A stretch of 64,000 nucleotides of DNA from contig VWZS01006011.1 in the NCBI GenBank assembly GCA_013397075.1, positions 62,001-126,000 of the forward strand, written 5' to 3'. Source of the DNA: Rhabdornis inornatus (lineage: Eukaryota > Chordata > Aves > Passeriformes > Rhabdornithidae). Both the position numbers and the translations under genes were made by a program. Below are positions 33,123 to 45,556 of this stretch, in pieces (within the stretch, counting starts at the first letter, position 1; each line of letters opens with the position of its first letter). The notes below the pieces were generated by a model. That model had not been told where the DNA came from, did no database searches, and was given only the letters and a program-made list of their open reading frames with translations.

Positions 33123-36100
33123 AGGGAAATTTATCACAGAAGTCAGGAAGACTTTCCAGTGTTACAAAGAAGAAGCCACCTTATTGTCACCGTTTCTAAT
33201 TAACAACAACCTGACTGCCACTGTTTCTAATTACCAGAGGAAAATAGAGCACAGAACAGTACCAATAGCAGATGGTTATAAAAAGGCTAAAAGAAAACAT
33301 GAGCAGCATGAGACCTGGTTTCTCACTAATTCCAATTGTGCTGGATTTCAGGCAGTACTGCTTTCCCTCTCGGTAGAACTGAAGTGACAAATCACCAAGT
33401 GAGAAAGAGGAGAAGGAGAGTTAGCAAATTATGTCACCAATGAACTTTGTGTGGAATATGTTAACATTTTGGAGCTGAGATGAATGATTTTATTAAAGAT
33501 CTGAGAATGCTTAAAAGCATATTTTAGAGCCTAATGTTAATATCTCTTGCTATCTTGAGTCTTCAATTTATATTGGTGCTGTGCTTTGCTGTTCTGTGCT
33601 TAAAATAACAATAACATTTCAAATTATAGATACTGATTTACCTCTCTCCTTCCTCTTTTTTTAAATGCTATTCATATATTAGGAGGGGCAATAGTGAACT
33701 CTTACAAAAAATTACTTTACAACTCCTGTGACTTTTATAATTTTCACATTTATAACAGCCAAGGCTCATAATTTTCAGGCTACATAAGAAAATGGAAAGG
33801 CAAACTTGGAGAAGGCAGTGGAAACAAGACTCCAGTCCTTGGCATCTTTTCCCAAGTCGGTGATTTGCATGACAAATGCCAGTATAAAATACCATGGAGA
33901 ATTGTATGATATGGTAAGTGATGGAGATGCGTGTTTGCAAAATCTCTTTTCTATAGCAAAGTTGTTAATCCAGCCTCGAATTCTGGATGCGCAAGTGGTT
34001 TTAATGGGTCAGTCTGACAGTAATTTTTTAGTGGCTGATATTAAAGTTGGTGCCCTTTGGTCCAGTTTAGTGGCATACAAAGAAAGCATTGATTGAGCAC
34101 TAAAAAACCCCAAAGTTTCATATAGGCAGAGGGTTGCCATCACTTTTTTTTTTTTTCTAACGCTTTCACCTGCTGTTGTCGTTGGGTCCCTTTGCAACTG
34201 ATTAGGATGTATTGTACTTAACAGCTATAATGGATTTGAAAAAGTGGAAAACCTTGTAATAAATACAACAAGTAAATGTCAGAATCATAATATGATTTTT
34301 TCAATGATTTGGACAAAATGCAAAAACCCCAAACTGTATTGAAGACAAATTCTGAAGGAAATATCAGAAGTGCTTCATTTTTGTATTTTTCTTGATCACA
34401 AGGGAAATTTCAGTGCTCCAGCCTGTACTGTCTTTTTTCAATCAATTTATTTGTGTTGCATTTAAATTGTCCAGCATTAAATTGCTGATCCCTGGGATTC
34501 TTGGCTAATGGGAGTGAGTGGTGGTTCAGGTGCACCTATGAAAATTCCCATTACATGATGGAGATCCAGTCCCTCAAGGATATAAGCTAAAAAGGATAAG
34601 AGATATAAAACTGGTCTACATGGCAAGGCTTTGAATTTAGTAATATTGTGCAGAAATGGGGAGAAATTAAGACTTCCATGATTTCTGAACAATGCACAAG
34701 TTATTTGATATTACTGTGGATAATTTTATGAACTCCTGTAAAAAAACCTGCTTCCATACTACCAGAACATTGCCACTTTTCACAGGAATTATTTTCACAG
34801 AAACCTCAGTAATCTTTCTAGAGAACATTTTAAACTGTTGTCTTTGTAGAAACCTTCCAAAAGTGTAATTTATCCTAGGACATTAAGGTTGCCTAATACT
34901 TCTATCTATAAAGTTGTAATTACAGTGTTCAACTTTAATTCTGTGTAGTGGCCAGTGTTCACTTCTACATCTCCATCAAGTTGATTTTGGGTTTGAAATA
35001 TTATTTTTTTGAATTTTTTTTTTCAGTATCTGAGTTTTGGTTTTGCAATTTCATCCAAACATATTTTCTGTGCAAGTGAAGAGTTTTTAATTCTTATATC
35101 TCCTACAGACCGTTGCACAGTCAAGAGATTTCAGATGATATAGCCTCAGCTCTAGTTTTTACAGATTTTACCAGAAGAAGGTCAGAGCTAAACACATTTC
35201 CTAACCCACACAAAAATGCAGAATTTTCTCTGGAAAGCAGTCAGAAAAAGTCTTGCTGGTGCATATTTAGTCATAGAGGGAAGATTGGATTTATGTCAGT
35301 ATCAGGATGGATGGATGCAGTTGGAAATTCCTCAAGTAAAAGGAAATTGTTACTGAAACATGTTTTGATTTCAACTCCCTGTCCATGGAGATAAAGTACC
35401 AGGTAACGTAGGGACAACTCTAAAATCCATGGTTTAATTCACCGGCTTTAATCTACCAAGCTAAAAGCGTTTAATGAATACCTCTGTAGTTTGTTAGATT
35501 TCACAGCAGCAGCTTTTATTGCTGGATATCTCCTGATTTCTCTCCCTCTCTGTGCAAACCTGCATGGGGTTCTCAGTTACAACTCCTTAGCATAAGAATA
35601 GTTAAAATGCATGAAATTACATGAAAAGGAAGCAAAGCAGTAGCTTTTCCTCTTCCCATTGAACTGTTTTTGGTACAAGAGGTCTCATCAATATTAACCA
35701 AATCATAAATTAAGAAGACTTACTGAGATGTGATATGTTCATGTGAAAAAGGAGGATATTTCTGCAGTGAGCCTGGTTTCCCAAGTTCCAAAATGCTTTT
35801 AAATAACTCAAATTGAGCTATCCCACCACTACTATCTGTAAGGAATGAACAGATTTTATTCTTTTTCATGTATCTTGTAGTGGTTCTTCCTTGCCCTTAA
35901 AAGTGTCAGAATGTTCTAAGAGGTGAGGACTCAGCTGCAGGAGGTTCACGAGTTCACAAGAGGAAATTACTGAGTTGGCCTTGTCAGAGCATGTCCAATT
36001 CTTTTTTTTCACTTCAATATTCTTTGCTACAGTAGACAGAGAAATATGTCCTTTATTTTTTATAAATTTCAAAGGAAGCTCTATTCTGTTTCATATTTTC

Positions 36101-36510
36101 ACATTCTGGATATTCTCGAAGTCAAAGAAGAATACCACCTGCTTTTCTATTTTTATATCCCTTTATGAGCATTAATCTAAGCCAACTTCTGTGACTTTGC
36201 TTTCTTTCTGCAATGAGTGGCTATGCCCAGGCCAGTTGAATTAAAAGCCAGAAGGGTTGGTTTGTGGTGCCTCTTGTCAGGCGTGAGAGAAGCCATCAGC
36301 ACAGAGATGTGGGGACTGCCCCTGGCTGTGCTCAGTTCCATCTGGGATAAGGGCTCTGCTCTGGCTGTCAGCCCAGCCTGCCTGGAAACGTGGCAGGGGG
36401 AAGTTGCCATGGCTCCTGGTGCTGTTTAGGCCAAATTGTAGATTTATAGAAAGGTCATTAATTGCTAGAGTTGAAGAAAAGCAATGTGAATTTCTCAGTA
36501 TATTACTAAG
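33123..36510. other. Unique AT-rich DNA
   Basis: No gene recognised. A direct repeat of about 15 bases (CAC.GTTTCTAATTA) occurs at 33188 and 33219. A 96-codon frame at 33806-34096 has no recognisable domain and no splice support that I trust. Confidence 0.6.
33188..33233. repeat. 31-bp-spaced direct repeat
   Basis: CACCGTTTCTAATTA at 33188-33202 and CACTGTTTCTAATTA at 33219-33233 differ at one base and repeat with a period of 31. They lie just beyond the truncated end of a CR1 copy. Confidence 0.75.
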
Positions 36511-36683
36511 CACAGAATTGTTGGGGTGGGAAGAGATTTAAAGCCCACCCAGTGCCACCCCTGCCGTGGCAGGGACACCTCCCACTGTCCCAGGCTGCTC
36601 CAAGCCCCAATGTCCAACCTGGCCTTGGGCACTGCCAGGGATCCAGGGGCAGCCACAGCTGCTCTGGGCACCCTGTGCCAGGG
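36511..36683 (-). repeat. CR1 LINE 3' fragment (GC-rich form)
   Basis: Starts CACAGAATTGTTGGGGTGGG and reads to GGCACCCTGTGCCAGGG, where it is 5'-truncated. The central palindrome carries a C-to-T type CpG change (CCCTGCCGTGGCAGGG), so it is no longer perfect. Confidence 0.94.
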
Positions 36684-39600
36684 AGCACCTCTAAGGCAAT
36701 TCACACAATACAAGGTCTTCCTATGCATAAATTCCCATGTTTCCTTGATTTGCATCATCATTTCTAAGCAGGAAATTCTCATTAGGATCACCTGAAGGAG
36801 AATGAGAAGCAGCACAGCAAATTCAGAGCCCATCTCTCTCATGACTGGCACTGAAAATCATAAAATAAATGAGCTTTTTTTAAATTTTGAAAGCAGATTA
36901 TGGGTATGATATTTGTAATTCCCAGGAGAGCTCTGGGGAGCACCATCAGGCAAGCAGCAGGACAAATTTATGAGCACTCCCAGGGTAGAATGTACCATCA
37001 TTAACCTGATTTTAAAATGCACATGGGGTTCTGAAAATGTGAAGAATGTGGGTTTATTATCTCAGGATATATAGGTGGTGTTTGCTCTGAAAAGCAGGGT
37101 GCATTAGGACTTGTTTTTGAGGCTCTGGAAAGTCCTGCAAAAATCATATAACAATTATTATTAGGAGATGAATTATAATGGTTTTGAAGACTGCTTGAAG
37201 TGAGCTGAAGAGTGTGCACCATAACGTAATTCAAATATTTTGTAGACAAACTCATTGTCACAAATGCATTAACTTTAATATAGATTTGGTTGCAATCAGG
37301 TTCTTCTCTCTTTCCCCGTTTGTCATAAATTGCTGCCTGATGACTTTTTCTTTACTATGAAGAATTTTTGCCCAAACTAAGAGAGTTAATGCTGCACATC
37401 AGGTACTCCCACTTGATCCCTTTCCTACACCTTCTAAATGTAGAGGTTTGGTGCTTTGCACCCCTGCACTGTTCTCTCTCTTCTCTCCAAATGTTCCAGC
37501 TCTGGGCCTAAAAACAGTGGCAACTTTCTTTCTGTGCAATCTGGTGTGTAGGTGTTTTGTTCGAGCACCAGCACATTAAACAGTCAGCACAGTCCATTTA
37601 AAATAATTAGGATTAATTTTCTCAAGCTCTCATGAAAACAAAAAGAAAGTTATTTGCAGCTACCTGCACAGTGCCAACTTAAGTGGGATAGAGTAAAGTC
37701 ATTACAGGTAATTTAATTTAAATAAATATTACCCAAACTTTACCCATGTGACAAGTGATTTTTTTGCAAGTCCAAGTCAAAACACATCTTCCTGAGCACT
37801 TTTCCAAATGGAAAGAACATTTTTTGTTGTGAAAAACCTGGATCCGATCAATTTACAGGTGGCTTTTGACAGCCAAAATCTATCAAAAAATCAAGTCAAA
37901 TTCTGTCCAAAAATGAAAGGGTTTAAAAAATGATAGCTGATGTTTCCAGATATTCCTGGGTTACTTATAATGAACTGGGTGATTATTTGAGAATTTCATG
38001 TTAGCAAATGAATTGCTGAGTTCAAAATTTAATGAAGTTCAATTGATATAATCAAGGAGATTGAAATAGGCTTGAAGGGTTTGATTCTTGATTAACAGAA
38101 ATCTATATAGTTCATGTATTGTTTTTTTTAATGTAATACCTTTAGGATAAAAAAGGTTTAGGTAGAGTTTAATAATAAATAGAAATTAGGAAGGAGTTGG
38201 AGACTGGAATGTATGCATCAAACTTTGAGGGTCCCTCCTTTTCTTGTCCTGTAAAATACGAATAAAAACCTCTGGGGGGTTAAGAAACGGTATTCAGTGA
38301 TCAGAGGAATGGATTAAATACATATTCATGTATTTACAGAAAAAAAATTGAGAAAAAATCCACCATAATTTTTTGAAGAACTGATAAAAAATCACCGGCC
38401 CCTTGTCCCCAAATCCAAAAGTTGTCCAAATTTTAATCTTAATTGTTTAGCAGCAACAGTTGGTGCCCATGAGCCCAAATTTGCTGTGATTTTCCATGCA
38501 ACGTACAGGAAAAAGCGTGATTGAGATATGACGGTATAAATAGACTCGTTAAAAGTGCAAAGCAATTAATTTATAATTAATTAATAAACTTGTCCGAAGT
38601 TTGAAGTTTGACACGTCAGTTACAAAGATGAGAGAGAAAACAAATGTTCCCTGTTCCCCACTGCTGTACCTGAGTCGTGTCTAGTTGACAACAACTAAAA
38701 ATTATCCTTCAGTGTGATTATTGTTCTCAGGATCTGTGCCAGCAGTGCTATGTGCTGTCAGATTTATTAGATGCCACAATGCCAATTATTTCTTGTGACT
38801 CTGTGATCTTTATAAATCTGAAAACACAAAGCAGTCTCCCCAAAGCTGGATTTTATTTCCTCCCTTCCCCTTTGTCAGCACTGGGGTGATGTGGCGTGGG
38901 GACAGCAGCCCTGGAGGGCAGCCAGAGCCAGCCCTGCTCACTTCTCCTGCCTTTCCCTTCCCCTGCCGCCCTCCTGTTCCTGCTCTTCCAGCCACAGACA
39001 CAAACCTCCTGTCTGTCACCAGCCTCCAGTTTGTCCCCTAACGCTGGTGCTTTTCTACTGCTCTTGTCTCCTTTCCTAGGCTGCCTTTATGGTTTGTCAC
39101 TCCCTCCTGTTGCTCCCCAGATTCGCACTGCTGTGTCAGGAGATGTCAGTGGCCCTGGTACTCAGAGTTCTACAAGTATTTCCCGTGGTCTGCTGAGATT
39201 TGATTTTCCCCAGAAAGCAGGCTAACAATACATTTCAGCTCAGGAGTCACTGCAGAGAGGCAGTGGGACTACACAGACAAGTTTTCTCCACCTTAATCTT
39301 TCTTATTAGAATCAGCTCTTGGAGAAGGAATCAATCTGTACTGAGAATGAGGCTTTTATTAATGCAGGAAGAGATTTTGGGCAGCAAGGAGCCAGGCAGG
39401 TATCTGCTGTCAATGATTTATTTATGTTCTGGGCTTGAGATACATTTGTAAATAAACCAAGCCATTTTTGCCTTAGCTGCCTGTGACACATGTACTGCGT
39501 GTGTGCATGGAAAATGTGACATCTGTGCTCTATGCTCACAGCACTGAGGGAGGCAAAAGCACTGAATTCCACTGGCAGTGCAGTGCCCACAGAACCAGGA

Positions 39601-40216
39601 CTTTCCAGGATAAATCTTGTCATTGCTGATCTTTGTTGCTAAACCCAGAGCTGCTTATCCTGCAGTCTTTCCAAAGGGGAGCAGCAGTGGTGCTGTTGTA
39701 ACTCCTTCTTTAAAGCACTTTGGCAATTATGGAAGGTTGTGTTGAAGGATGGATAAACAACCACCATAAGGATGGATAAATAGCCATCATCAGATTCTGA
39801 GCACAAGAACTCTTGTGCTTGTTTTTTCATGATTATTGATAAGATCCACCCACTGAAAGGGGAGTTTGAAAGATGCCTGGCCTGTTCCTAGCGCATGGCA
39901 TTAGGGCAGGTGTTCACACTTCAGCTGCCTGGTGCAACCTGTCCAGTGCAGGTGTTCCCACTGGGGCACAGCATTCCCTAAACCACAGGTTTCATATTAA
40001 AAAAGAAAATCACTCCTAGAGCTGAATTAACATTTTGTCTTTTCTGCAAAATCTTTGTTTTCTGCCTCTTTTCCAGCCCCCACCTGTTCCACAGCACTGA
40101 TTCCTAGCCAGGGTGCAGCAACAGTTTTGGCTTCAGGACATTTGTGTGAACTTGTCCCTATCTTCAGATTGGGGCATTGAGACTGTGATAAAAGAGACTT
40201 TCCTGGGTGAAATCTG
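36684..40216. other. Unique DNA, partly GC-richer
   Basis: No gene recognised. 38850-39230 is richer in G+C and pyrimidines than its flanks, with no identifiable product or repeat. A 23-base duplication lies at 39745-39790. The rest is AT-rich. Confidence 0.55.
39745..39790. repeat. 23-bp tandem duplication
   Basis: The 23-base unit starting AAGGATGGATAAA at 39745-39767 is repeated directly at 39768-39790 with three mismatches, all in its second half. Confidence 0.85.
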
Positions 40217-40575
40217 TTAGCCTGGAGAAGAGCAGGCTCAGGGGGGCCCTTGTGGCTCTGCACAACTCCCTGACAGGAGGGGACAGCCGGGGGGGTCGGG
40301 CTCTGCTCCAGGGAACAGGGACAGGAGGAGAGGGAACGGCCTCAGGCTGGGTCAGGGGATGCTCAGGGTGGACACCAGCAGGAATTTCCCCATGGAAAGG
40401 GTGCTCAGGGATTGGCAGGGGCTGCCCAGGGAGGTTTGGAGTGCCCATCACTGGAGGTGTCCCAGGAAGGGCTGGAGGTGGCACTCAGAGCTCTGGGCTG
40501 GGTGACCAGAGGGATCAGTCATAGGTTGGCTTGGATGATCCTGGAGGTCTTTTCCAGCCTTAATGATTCTCTGTG
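40217..40575 (+). repeat. CR1 LINE 3' part, about 360 bp (second subfamily)
   Basis: Starts GTTAGCCTGGAGAAGAGCAG and continues through CTCCCTGACAGGAGGGGACA, GGAATTTCCCCATGGAAAGG and GGCTGCCCAGGGAGGTTTGG to CTTTTCCAGCCTTAATGATT. This is the common avian CR1 layout but a different 3' form from most copies in this window. It is nearly identical, over about 120 bases, to the copy at 61243-61530. Confidence 0.93.
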
Positions 40576-43500
40576 CCCTGGAGAGGCAAATATGTATAAA
40601 ACCCTCCTTCTGGGTGCCCTAAGCAGTGGCAGCTCTAATCCAGGCAGCTCAGTGCACACCTTTGTGTGCTGTGGGACCGGTTTGTGCTGGTGTGTACCCG
40701 ATGTCACCATCCCAGCCCATTGAAGAGGAGAAAAACACAGGGGAGGACTTCACTGAAACAACCCCTAAAGTTTTGGGGGGATGGACCCTCTGCCCTCAGT
40801 GGAAGGGCTTGCCCAGAGCCAGAGGCCAAGCACATGGAGCTAAGGGATTATACAGCCTTTCATTCCTCTCCCCACCCCATGTGGACATTTAGGGTCCCTG
40901 AGCTGTGTCCCTGTGCGTGGGGGCTCATCCTGCACTTCAGCCCAAATTCACACGGCAAAGCACATTTACTCACTGACATGAAGCAAATCTCAGAGCATGG
41001 GGGGAGGAAACCCATAGTTTGGCTGGGTTGGGCATTTGCCCTCAGTACCCTCAAATCCTTGTGCCCTTGCCGCGCTCCTCCTGGATCTCCCTGTCCTTCT
41101 GAAGGAGAGCATTGAAAGAAACCATTTGAACACCAAGTATGGGATATTCTGCATTTGGATGAACCAGCTTTACTCTGCTGTCCCTTCTCAGCTCCTTGGG
41201 CTAAAGGCAATGTGGAAAATGATTCTCAGTCCCATTTTCAGGCACCTCTTTTTAATGCTGCACAATAACCTGTACAACAATCAATGTCCAGCTCTGTTGT
41301 CTAGCATTTTTCTTTCCTCTTAGAGATTGGTATAAATATTAATAGCAGTAACCATGGATATTCTCTTTTATCTGACATGGTATAAAAGAAGAAAGCTTCT
41401 CCAGATCAAATTGACTATTGATCTTGATGTGTCTATTTGTGCAACCACTGTCACTGTAATTTCAACACTATAATTAAAAAAATATTGAAGCCAGGTAACC
41501 TTACTCAAACTCGAGAACAGTAAAAATAGATAAAACATCATGGATGGACTTCTTTTCTCTCTTACGTAACAAGGGTTAACTAGGAGCCAGAGATGAGACT
41601 ACAGGGTAAAATCAGTGCTAAAGTAGTGTCAGCCCTTGAATTTGTTGAAATGAAAAAAAAATCAATGTATTGTGAAAGAAATTACAATTCTGTTAGGAGC
41701 AGAAGCCTCAAATGAACAGATCTGAAGCAATAAAATTACTTGGAAATGAGTGAAGGCTTGAACCAGACCTAACTTTGGTTATTTTCGCTCTGCATCCATT
41801 GCATTTAGTGATTATGCTTTGTTTAAAAACAAGGACAAACAGTGGTTTAGCACAGCTGTTCTCTCACTTGCATTTTCCTACAAATAAAACCATTAAACAG
41901 GCTTTTTTTTTCTGACTACCAGCTCTTTCTATGGCAAGAAGAAATGACTACCCCCCATCCATTCCCTTTTCATTCCAAAGCACAATGATCTCCCTTGGCT
42001 TCTGAATGCCTAAAAGATGGAACAGAATGTTTTTAATGTGACTCTGATTGACCTTTGTGTTCCCCACACTGTCTGGCTTTAATTCTTCTTAGAATGGCAT
42101 TAACATTTGTTGAATACATATACAATTCTATTTGCTGAAACTGTTGTATACAGAGAAGGCTCTGCTACAGACTCTGTTCTTCAAGAGAATTGTAAAGTCT
42201 TTATGCCAGCCATGAGGATTGCAAATCTCTGATTATGGGATTACATTTTCTGCAATCAGGAGGGTTTTGTGGCAGAATATTTTTAGTTATGCTGAATGTT
42301 TTGTCTCCCTGTTCTTCATCAGTAAATGCATCCCTTCACTAAATTTCCTTCTTTGCTGCGTTTACTACACAAAGAACTTATGAATGGCTGAGACATCCAT
42401 TCATAGGTTTTAACAGCTTATTCAGGCTGTCTCTTCTCTGTCTTTGTAAGGAGAGACTCATTTTCCACTATTGTGAAAGAGGAATTAATTCTTAGGTTTC
42501 TGATTTTTAAGCATTTGTTTTCTAAGAGCAGAGCAACATGAAACAGTTGCTGTGCAAACTGAGCCCATCCGGCCAAATCTTTTCCTTTGGTCTCCCGTAA
42601 AGGAGCTTCTTGCTCATAGAGCTCACCTTGTATTGGTGACAGACATGACAACTGGGCAGGGTTTAATTTTCCAGCCACACAAACTGGCATTTTAATAGTC
42701 TTATGTTCTTATTCAAGGATTAAATGGGGAAAAAAGATACAAGAAACACAGTGCTCTGGGAGGTGGGGAGGGACAGTGTGGAAAGGGAGAGAGGATTTTG
42801 AGATCTCTGGGTTCATCTTGTGCAGTGGCATTAGGTCACCTGCTGACTCAGCTTGGGAATTGTAATTCATGGAGGATTTACAGTTCCCTGATGTTGCCTC
42901 AGGAAAGGTGTGGAAGATTCCCAGACTCCCACAATGTTGGTTGTGACATTTTTGTTGCTTTTTTTTTGGTGGGGAGGTTGTTTGCATTTCCAGGCAATCA
43001 AATGAAGGTGAAGCTTGTGCTGCAAGGGGAGGGGAAATGTGACAAATATTGCCAATAGATGGAGGATTAATCATTACAAGAGCAGGAAATAGGGAAGGTA
43101 AATACACATATTCTGATTCCTAGAAGTCCTTAATCTTATATAAATGAGGCAAAATCTTATATAAGCAATAACAAAAATTATCCCAGGAAGCCACCCAGCC
43201 AGGAAGGCCTTAAAGGGGAGAGAATCTAAATTATCTAAGGGGATGTCATAGTTTTGGGGAGCACTTACTGCTCCCTCTGCAGCACCCAAAACCTGCTCAT
43301 ATGACGTCTTTGGTGCCAAATAGTGCAGCTGGCAGGGGGACCTGCAGCTCTGACCTGATTTGTACTTTAACTACTGATGATCTGCCCTCCCCAGGCAGGG
43401 AATTAGCTTAATGCTCAAAATCACATCCAGAATTTTGTTTCTGTTTTGTGAACTCTGAATCCTAAGTCCATATGGCATCTCAATGTTCTTTGTACAGCAA

Positions 43501-43579
43501 AAATTGGACTTTTATTTTGACTCCAGTCAAAATATATGGATTTTCCTCTATCTTCACACCTCCACCTTTGACCTTCAGT
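40576..43579. other. Unique DNA
   Basis: No gene or mobile element recognised. Frames of 88-149 codons at 40626-41210 overlap on both strands in GC-richer sequence and show no known domain. Confidence 0.55.
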
Positions 43580-44000
43580 AGAATAGAACAGACTGTTTCC
43601 ATGGTGGGGGGGCACAACCATCACTTAATCCAAATGCTTGAGCAGTTCAGGGCTGACCAAGCTAAAGCTTGTTCTCAAGGGCATTGTCCAAATGGCTCCT
43701 AAACCCTGACAGAGCTGGGGCCTCAACAGCCTCTCTAAGAAGCCTTTCGAGTGCTTGGTCATCCTCTCTGACCAAGCACTAAAGAAATGCTTCCTAAGGT
43801 GTGGTAAAACCTCATCTGGAGGAGCTTTGAGCTATTCCCGTGTCCCATCAGTAGATACCATGTTCCTTCCCCTGTAGAGAGCAGTGAGGTCACCCTCATG
43901 CTCCTTTTCCCCAAGTTTAACAAATCCTGAGCTCGTCACAGGACATCCCTTCCAGCCCTTTGAGCAGCTCTGCCTCCTTCTGGGTGCATCAAGGACTGGA
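43580..44000 (-). repeat. Older CR1 fragment, about 420 bp (third subfamily)
   Basis: Minus-strand CR1 recognised by GTTCAGGGCTGACCAAGCTA, GGGCATTGTCCAAATGGCTC, ACAGCCTCTCTAAGAAGCC, AAAGAAATGCTTCCTAAGG, AGAGCAGTGAGGTCACCC and CATCCCTTCCAGCCCTTTGA, all in the remembered consensus order. It is diverged. An 11-bp hairpin at 43750-43780 interrupts it. Confidence 0.85.
43750..43780. other. Perfect 11-bp hairpin inside the CR1 copy
   Basis: AGTGCTTGGTC (43750-43760) is complementary to GACCAAGCACT (43770-43780) with a 9-base loop. Compared with my recollection of the CR1 consensus, the right arm contains about eight extra bases, as if copied inverted from the left arm. Confidence 0.85.
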
Positions 44001-45335
44001 CAGACACTGCATGCCCCTGACTTTTTGATCAGACTCATTAATGTCTTGTGTTTGCATTTAGAAAAGGAAAATAATTTTGAAAGGTTTTTTTTGCTTAGTC
44101 TTCACCCTCACCAACCTCCTGCTGAAAATGGAAAAAATGAGGAGGTGACTTCAGTGCCAGAAATGTGGTGTGGGGGCAGCAGCAGTGACAGCTCTGCAGC
44201 AAATCGCTCACACAAACAACTTTAATGTAGGTCAGAGTAGCAATAGATATTAGACAAGGTCCAGAAAACATCCAAAAAGCCTTTAGTTTTTCACCAGTTT
44301 TGTATCTCTTTTTAATTTTCCCCCTCAAATATCAATCATCACTTCTTGTTCTGTTGTCTTAAGGACTCCTGATGAGTCAATGCCTGAATATCTCATTGTC
44401 CAGCCATTCTACTTGATTTTCTTTCCCTTTTCTGGTGGGTTATGACTTGAATGAGTGCCAAGATAATCTTGGACGTTCTTGGGGGCACCTCATCTCAATA
44501 TTCTTTATTGTTGGAGTCACCGGAATGAACCTGTGGCTGGAAGGACTTTGGTAAATTCAATATTTTAAAACACTCTCCTAACAGAACTTTTTGACCTGTA
44601 CTTCTGGACTTATTTTTCTCAGGAAGACACTGTTACCTATTCCAAGTACCCTTATTTAACATGAATATATTTCATGGAGGCAAGTTCTCAAATTGAGAAC
44701 ATTCTGAAGAAGATTTAGAAGTCAGCAGACTTGAACGATTCAAAAGTAATAGTGACCTCTAGTGACTAGAGAATTCCGTAGGTCTTCCAGAACAAGCTTA
44801 AATTCATTTAAACCCAGTATTTTATAAAAGTTCATAATGGTATTAAAATATTTAAGACACAAAATTTTTGCTTTTATGCCTTTTTCAGCTGGAATTCATT
44901 ATTTGTTGCTAAAACTGATATCTGCTTGAACATTCCTTTCTTAATAATCCTTGAACATATTTTAATACCTGTATTGTAGTCTAGATGTAATTAGACCTTA
45001 TTTGAAGCACATCTGAAATTCTTTGCTGTGTGTTCTCTGGCACGTAGAGGAGAAAATGACAATATTCCAAATGACTTTACACCTCATCTCAAACTCTTTG
45101 CATGGGTTTAATTTTACAGAATGCTGTCTCCTGTGGTTTGAGTCTCCAGATAGGTTTTACTGAGAACTTCTCACATGGCTTTTTGATTATAATGTTCATT
45201 AAAAACCACAAAATATTGTGGTTTTAATGCCATTTTCTCTGAGAGTTAATATCTCACTGCTGGAAATACTTTGGATTTCGTGATGCTTTGCCCTGACCTC
45301 ACTCAGAGCACCCAGTGCTCAGGTGTAGTAAAGTC
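44001..45335. other. Unique AT-rich DNA with a small hairpin
   Basis: Nothing coding recognised. AAAACCACAA (45202-45211) pairs with TTGTGGTTTT (45216-45225) around a 4-base loop, and pairing resumes for three more bases after a single bulged A. Confidence 0.6.
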
Positions 45336-45425
45336 ATGGAATGGTTTGGGTTGGAAGGGACCTTCAAAGGTCTTCTAGTCCAACCCCCCAATCACTGACA
45401 CCTCTTTTGCTTGGCACTGGATGGC
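45336..45425 (-). repeat. Short CR1 3' end
   Basis: CATGGAATGGTTTGGGTTGG, AAGGGACCTTCAAAGG and CTAGTCCAACCCCCC form an inverted CR1 3' terminus of about 80-90 bases. It is strongly 5'-truncated. Confidence 0.75.
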
Positions 45426-45481
45426 AGATGTAAATTTGATTTTATTCCTACTATTCAAATAAATGTGACATGGGTCAGTGG

Positions 45482-45556
45482 TGGCTGTCATGAGTTATCA
45501 GTGGCACTTGATGATCTTAAAGGCCTTTTCCAACCAGAAAAACTCTATGATGGTGC
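45482..45556 (+). repeat. Short CR1 3' end, opposite orientation
   Basis: CACTTGATGATCTTAAAGGC, CCTTTTCCAACCAGAAAAAC and TCTATGATGG form a plus-sense CR1 3' end of a different subfamily. It faces the minus-strand fragment about 60 bases to its left. Confidence 0.75.

Noticed and set aside
33806..34096. 96-codon frame in unique DNA
   Set aside because: It has a methionine start and reasonable composition, but no known domain, no splice signals I trust and no neighbouring exon.
40626..41210. Frames up to 149 codons on both strands
   Set aside because: They are mutually overlapping in GC-richer DNA next to a CR1 copy and have no recognisable motif.
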